Below, piece by piece: positions 62,445 through 64,000 of a stretch of 64,000 bases of DNA. The notes beneath the pieces are model-generated. The model did no database searches and was not told the origin of the DNA. It saw only the letters and a list, made by a program, of their open reading frames with translations. The stretch's first letter is position 1. Each line of letters opens with the position of its first letter. Source of the DNA: Veillonellales bacterium (lineage in GTDB: Bacteria; Bacillota; Negativicutes; JAAYSF01). Location: positions 1 to 64,000 of the forward strand of contig JBDKTO010000008.1 in the NCBI GenBank assembly GCA_039680175.1, read 5' to 3'. Made by a program: the position numbers and the translations under genes.

Positions 62445-63362
62445 ATGAAATATTTTTCGGCGATGCTTGTCGTACTCTGTATGCTGCTTGGCGGGTGCCA
62501 GAATCAGCAAAATCAATATATTGATTTTAGCCGTCCCTCAGCCAACCCTCCTGTGTACAGCCGGGCAGAACAGGAACAGGGCCCGATTTTAATTGCGCTT
62601 GCCTCCGTGATGTCTCCTTATGAGACCATTAGTTATTACCGTAAAATCGCCGAACATATTTCCCGGGAAACAGGCCGGCAGGTCGTTCTCATTCAGCGCA
62701 AAACGTATGCCGAGGTGAACATGCTGCTGGCTAATGGCGATGTGGATATTGCTTTTTTGTCAACCGGTGCTTACAGTTCCTATCAGGGAATGAATGAAAT
62801 CGAAATCCTGGTGATGGCGGAACATGGGGATAACGTATTTTATAATGCCGATGTCATCGTTCATACCGACAGCAGTATCAAGACGATGGATGATTTGAAG
62901 GGGAAAGTTTTTGCCTTTACGGACCCGCTGAGCTATTCGGGGCATATGGTCATTGAGGACTATTTGCGGCAGCACGGCACCAGTCCGGAAAAATTTTTTA
63001 AGCGTTATTTCTATACTTATAATCACGACAAGTCTCTCTGGGCCGTAGCCAATAAGCTTGCCGATGGGGCCAGCTTTGACAGCCAGATTTATGAATATGC
63101 CAAAGAAAGAAATCCTGAGCTGACGGCAAATATCCGCATTATTTTTTCTACCGCACCGGTGCCTACCGGTCCGGTAGTAGTCAGTAAAAGGATGAAAGCA
63201 GAACAAAAAGAACAGCTGCGCAGTATTTTTCTCAACATGTATCAGGACCCGGATACGATTCCCGCCCTGCAGGGACTGGTTATCGATCGCTTTGTCATGC
63301 CGGAACCTGAATTTTATGAGCCGTTGCGGCTGCTCTACAGCCGGATGAGTACAGCCTTATGA
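62445..63362 (+). CDS. PhnD-like phosphate/phosphonate-type substrate-binding lipoprotein
   Basis: A 305-residue periplasmic binding protein with a lipobox LLGGC (Cys about residue 18). The PhnD-type fold is seen from LIALASVMSPYETISYYRKIAEHIS onward, with NGDVDIAFLSTGAYS and FTDPLSYSGHM as ligand-site motifs. No ABC permease or ATPase follows. Instead the stop codon overlaps the ATG of a sensor kinase (ATGA), so the lipoprotein more likely acts as a ligand sensor feeding that kinase than as a transporter part. Confidence 0.85.
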   Translation: MKYFSAMLVVLCMLLGGCQNQQNQYIDFSRPSANPPVYSRAEQEQGPILIALASVMSPYETISYYRKIAEHISRETGRQVVLIQRKTYAEVNMLLANGDVDIAFLSTGAYSSYQGMNEIEILVMAEHGDNVFYNADVIVHTDSSIKTMDDLKGKVFAFTDPLSYSGHMVIEDYLRQHGTSPEKFFKRYFYTYNHDKSLWAVANKLADGASFDSQIYEYAKERNPELTANIRIIFSTAPVPTGPVVVSKRMKAEQKEQLRSIFLNMYQDPDTIPALQGLVIDRFVMPEPEFYEPLRLLYSRMSTAL

Positions 63363-64000
63363 AAAATATAAAGCGATTCAGCATTTATTACAAAATCAAT
63401 TTTATCATCGTCAGTGCAATTTTATTCCTTAGTCTGACAATCGGCCTTCTCACCATTGAAACGACCAGCAATTTGCTGAATGAGCAGATGGAAAAACGGG
63501 GGGCAGAACTGGCCTCCTATGTGGCAGCCTTAAGCCGGAACGACATTCTGCTGGATGATCATTATTCTCTGTTTGACCGGATCAATAAAACCAAGAACAA
63601 TACGAAAGATGTCCGCTATATTTTGATCTCCGACTCGGCCGGGCGAATTATCGCCCACACATTTCCCGGCGGTCTGCCGGAAGGCCTGCCGCTGACTGCC
63701 GGAGCAGCACTGCCGGCGAAGAATGAGGCAGCGGACAGCAATGGATTGGAATCCGGCCTGTCCCCCGATTATGAAGTTGCAAAGTATGACAGCAATGAAG
63801 GCTCTATCCGGGAAATAACCGTACCGATCGAGAGCGGCATAGGTTTTGTACGGGTGGGAATGTCGGAAAAAGGAACCCAGCTGCTGATTCGGCAAAAGAC
63901 AAATGCTGCGATCGGAATCACCTTGATTTCCTGTATCCTGGCGATGCTGGCGTCTACCTATCTGGCTCATCTTATTATCAAGCCGGTGGAAACACTGGCG
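63359..64000 (+). CDS. Sensor histidine kinase-like protein, N-terminal part (cut by window end)
   Basis: The first 214 residues of a protein that runs off the right edge. A membrane segment (about residues 13-33) is followed by an extracytoplasmic dCACHE/PAS-like sensor region (about 34-185), which includes VRYILISDSAGRIIAHT. A second membrane segment follows (about 186-205), then IIKPVETLA, the usual beginning of a HAMP linker. The kinase domain itself is not visible, so a chemoreceptor or cyclase is possible. Its ATG overlaps the stop of the PhnD-like lipoprotein. Confidence 0.75.
   Translation, partial: MKNIKRFSIYYKINFIIVSAILFLSLTIGLLTIETTSNLLNEQMEKRGAELASYVAALSRNDILLDDHYSLFDRINKTKNNTKDVRYILISDSAGRIIAHTFPGGLPEGLPLTAGAALPAKNEAADSNGLESGLSPDYEVAKYDSNEGSIREITVPIESGIGFVRVGMSEKGTQLLIRQKTNAAIGITLISCILAMLASTYLAHLIIKPVETLA

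Noticed and set aside
1-64000. CRISPR array or tRNA/rRNA genes
   Set aside because: The only tandem repeats are 7-bp units without spacers, and no tRNA cloverleaf or rRNA stretch was recognised by eye.

Overview
The window looks like a chromosomal piece of a diderm, spore-forming Firmicute, most likely Negativicutes and plausibly Sporomusaceae. This is inferred from gene content, not from a marker gene. An RND efflux pump implies an outer membrane. T-box control, Gram-positive style ribosome binding sites, a CcpN/PDRP/PPDK module and GlgC/GlgD pairs are Firmicute traits. Several promoters have the sigma-H (Spo0H) layout. No rRNA, tRNA or CRISPR array was seen.

Layout. 0.1-7.2 kb (minus strand): eukaryote-type hexokinase, an MFS carrier, a T-box-controlled ilvD plus BASS transporter operon, and an NCS2 nucleobase permease. 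7.6-10.5 kb: an exported protein, then thiM with a CYTH-CHAD phosphatase. 10.6-14.8 kb (minus): ccpN, PPDK regulatory protein and ppdK, a pyruvate/PEP switch. 15-16 kb: M48 peptidase. 16.1-30.4 kb: a glycogen locus with two glgC-glgD pairs, glgP, glgB, glgA and a large GH13-GH77 fusion. 30.5-31.9 kb: a Smr-like protein and an alpha/beta hydrolase. 32.1-37.1 kb: TetR regulator with RND adaptor and pump. 37.4-45.9 kb: an amine/GABA-type catabolic island (aldehyde dehydrogenase, PucR regulator, class III aminotransferase, polar amino acid ABC transporter, AraC regulator, cupin). 46-47.3 kb: divergent MerR/SDR pair. 47.3-49.7 kb: mobile-element debris, a DinJ-YafQ toxin-antitoxin pair and small orphan genes. 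50-53.3 kb (minus): MarR, HlyD, ABC-2 permease, Usp. 53.7-57.7 kb: LysR divergent from a DASS anion transporter with an exported partner, then a HAD phosphatase. 58.3-62.4 kb: glpABC behind a leader terminator. 62.4-64 kb: a PhnD-like lipoprotein translationally coupled to a sensor kinase cut by the window end.

The main theme is carbon storage and PEP-node control: hexokinase, glycogen synthesis and breakdown, maltodextrin processing, PPDK with its regulators, and glycerol-3-phosphate oxidation. Two features cut across the operons. One is four tandem arrays of a 7-bp unit (GAGCTAT/GAGCCAT), each sitting at the 3' end of a gene. The other is a set of sigma-H-type promoters (CAGGAWTT, 12 nt, GCGAAT) ahead of thiM, the M48 peptidase, glgP and the PhnD/kinase pair, with a weaker copy ahead of glpA.
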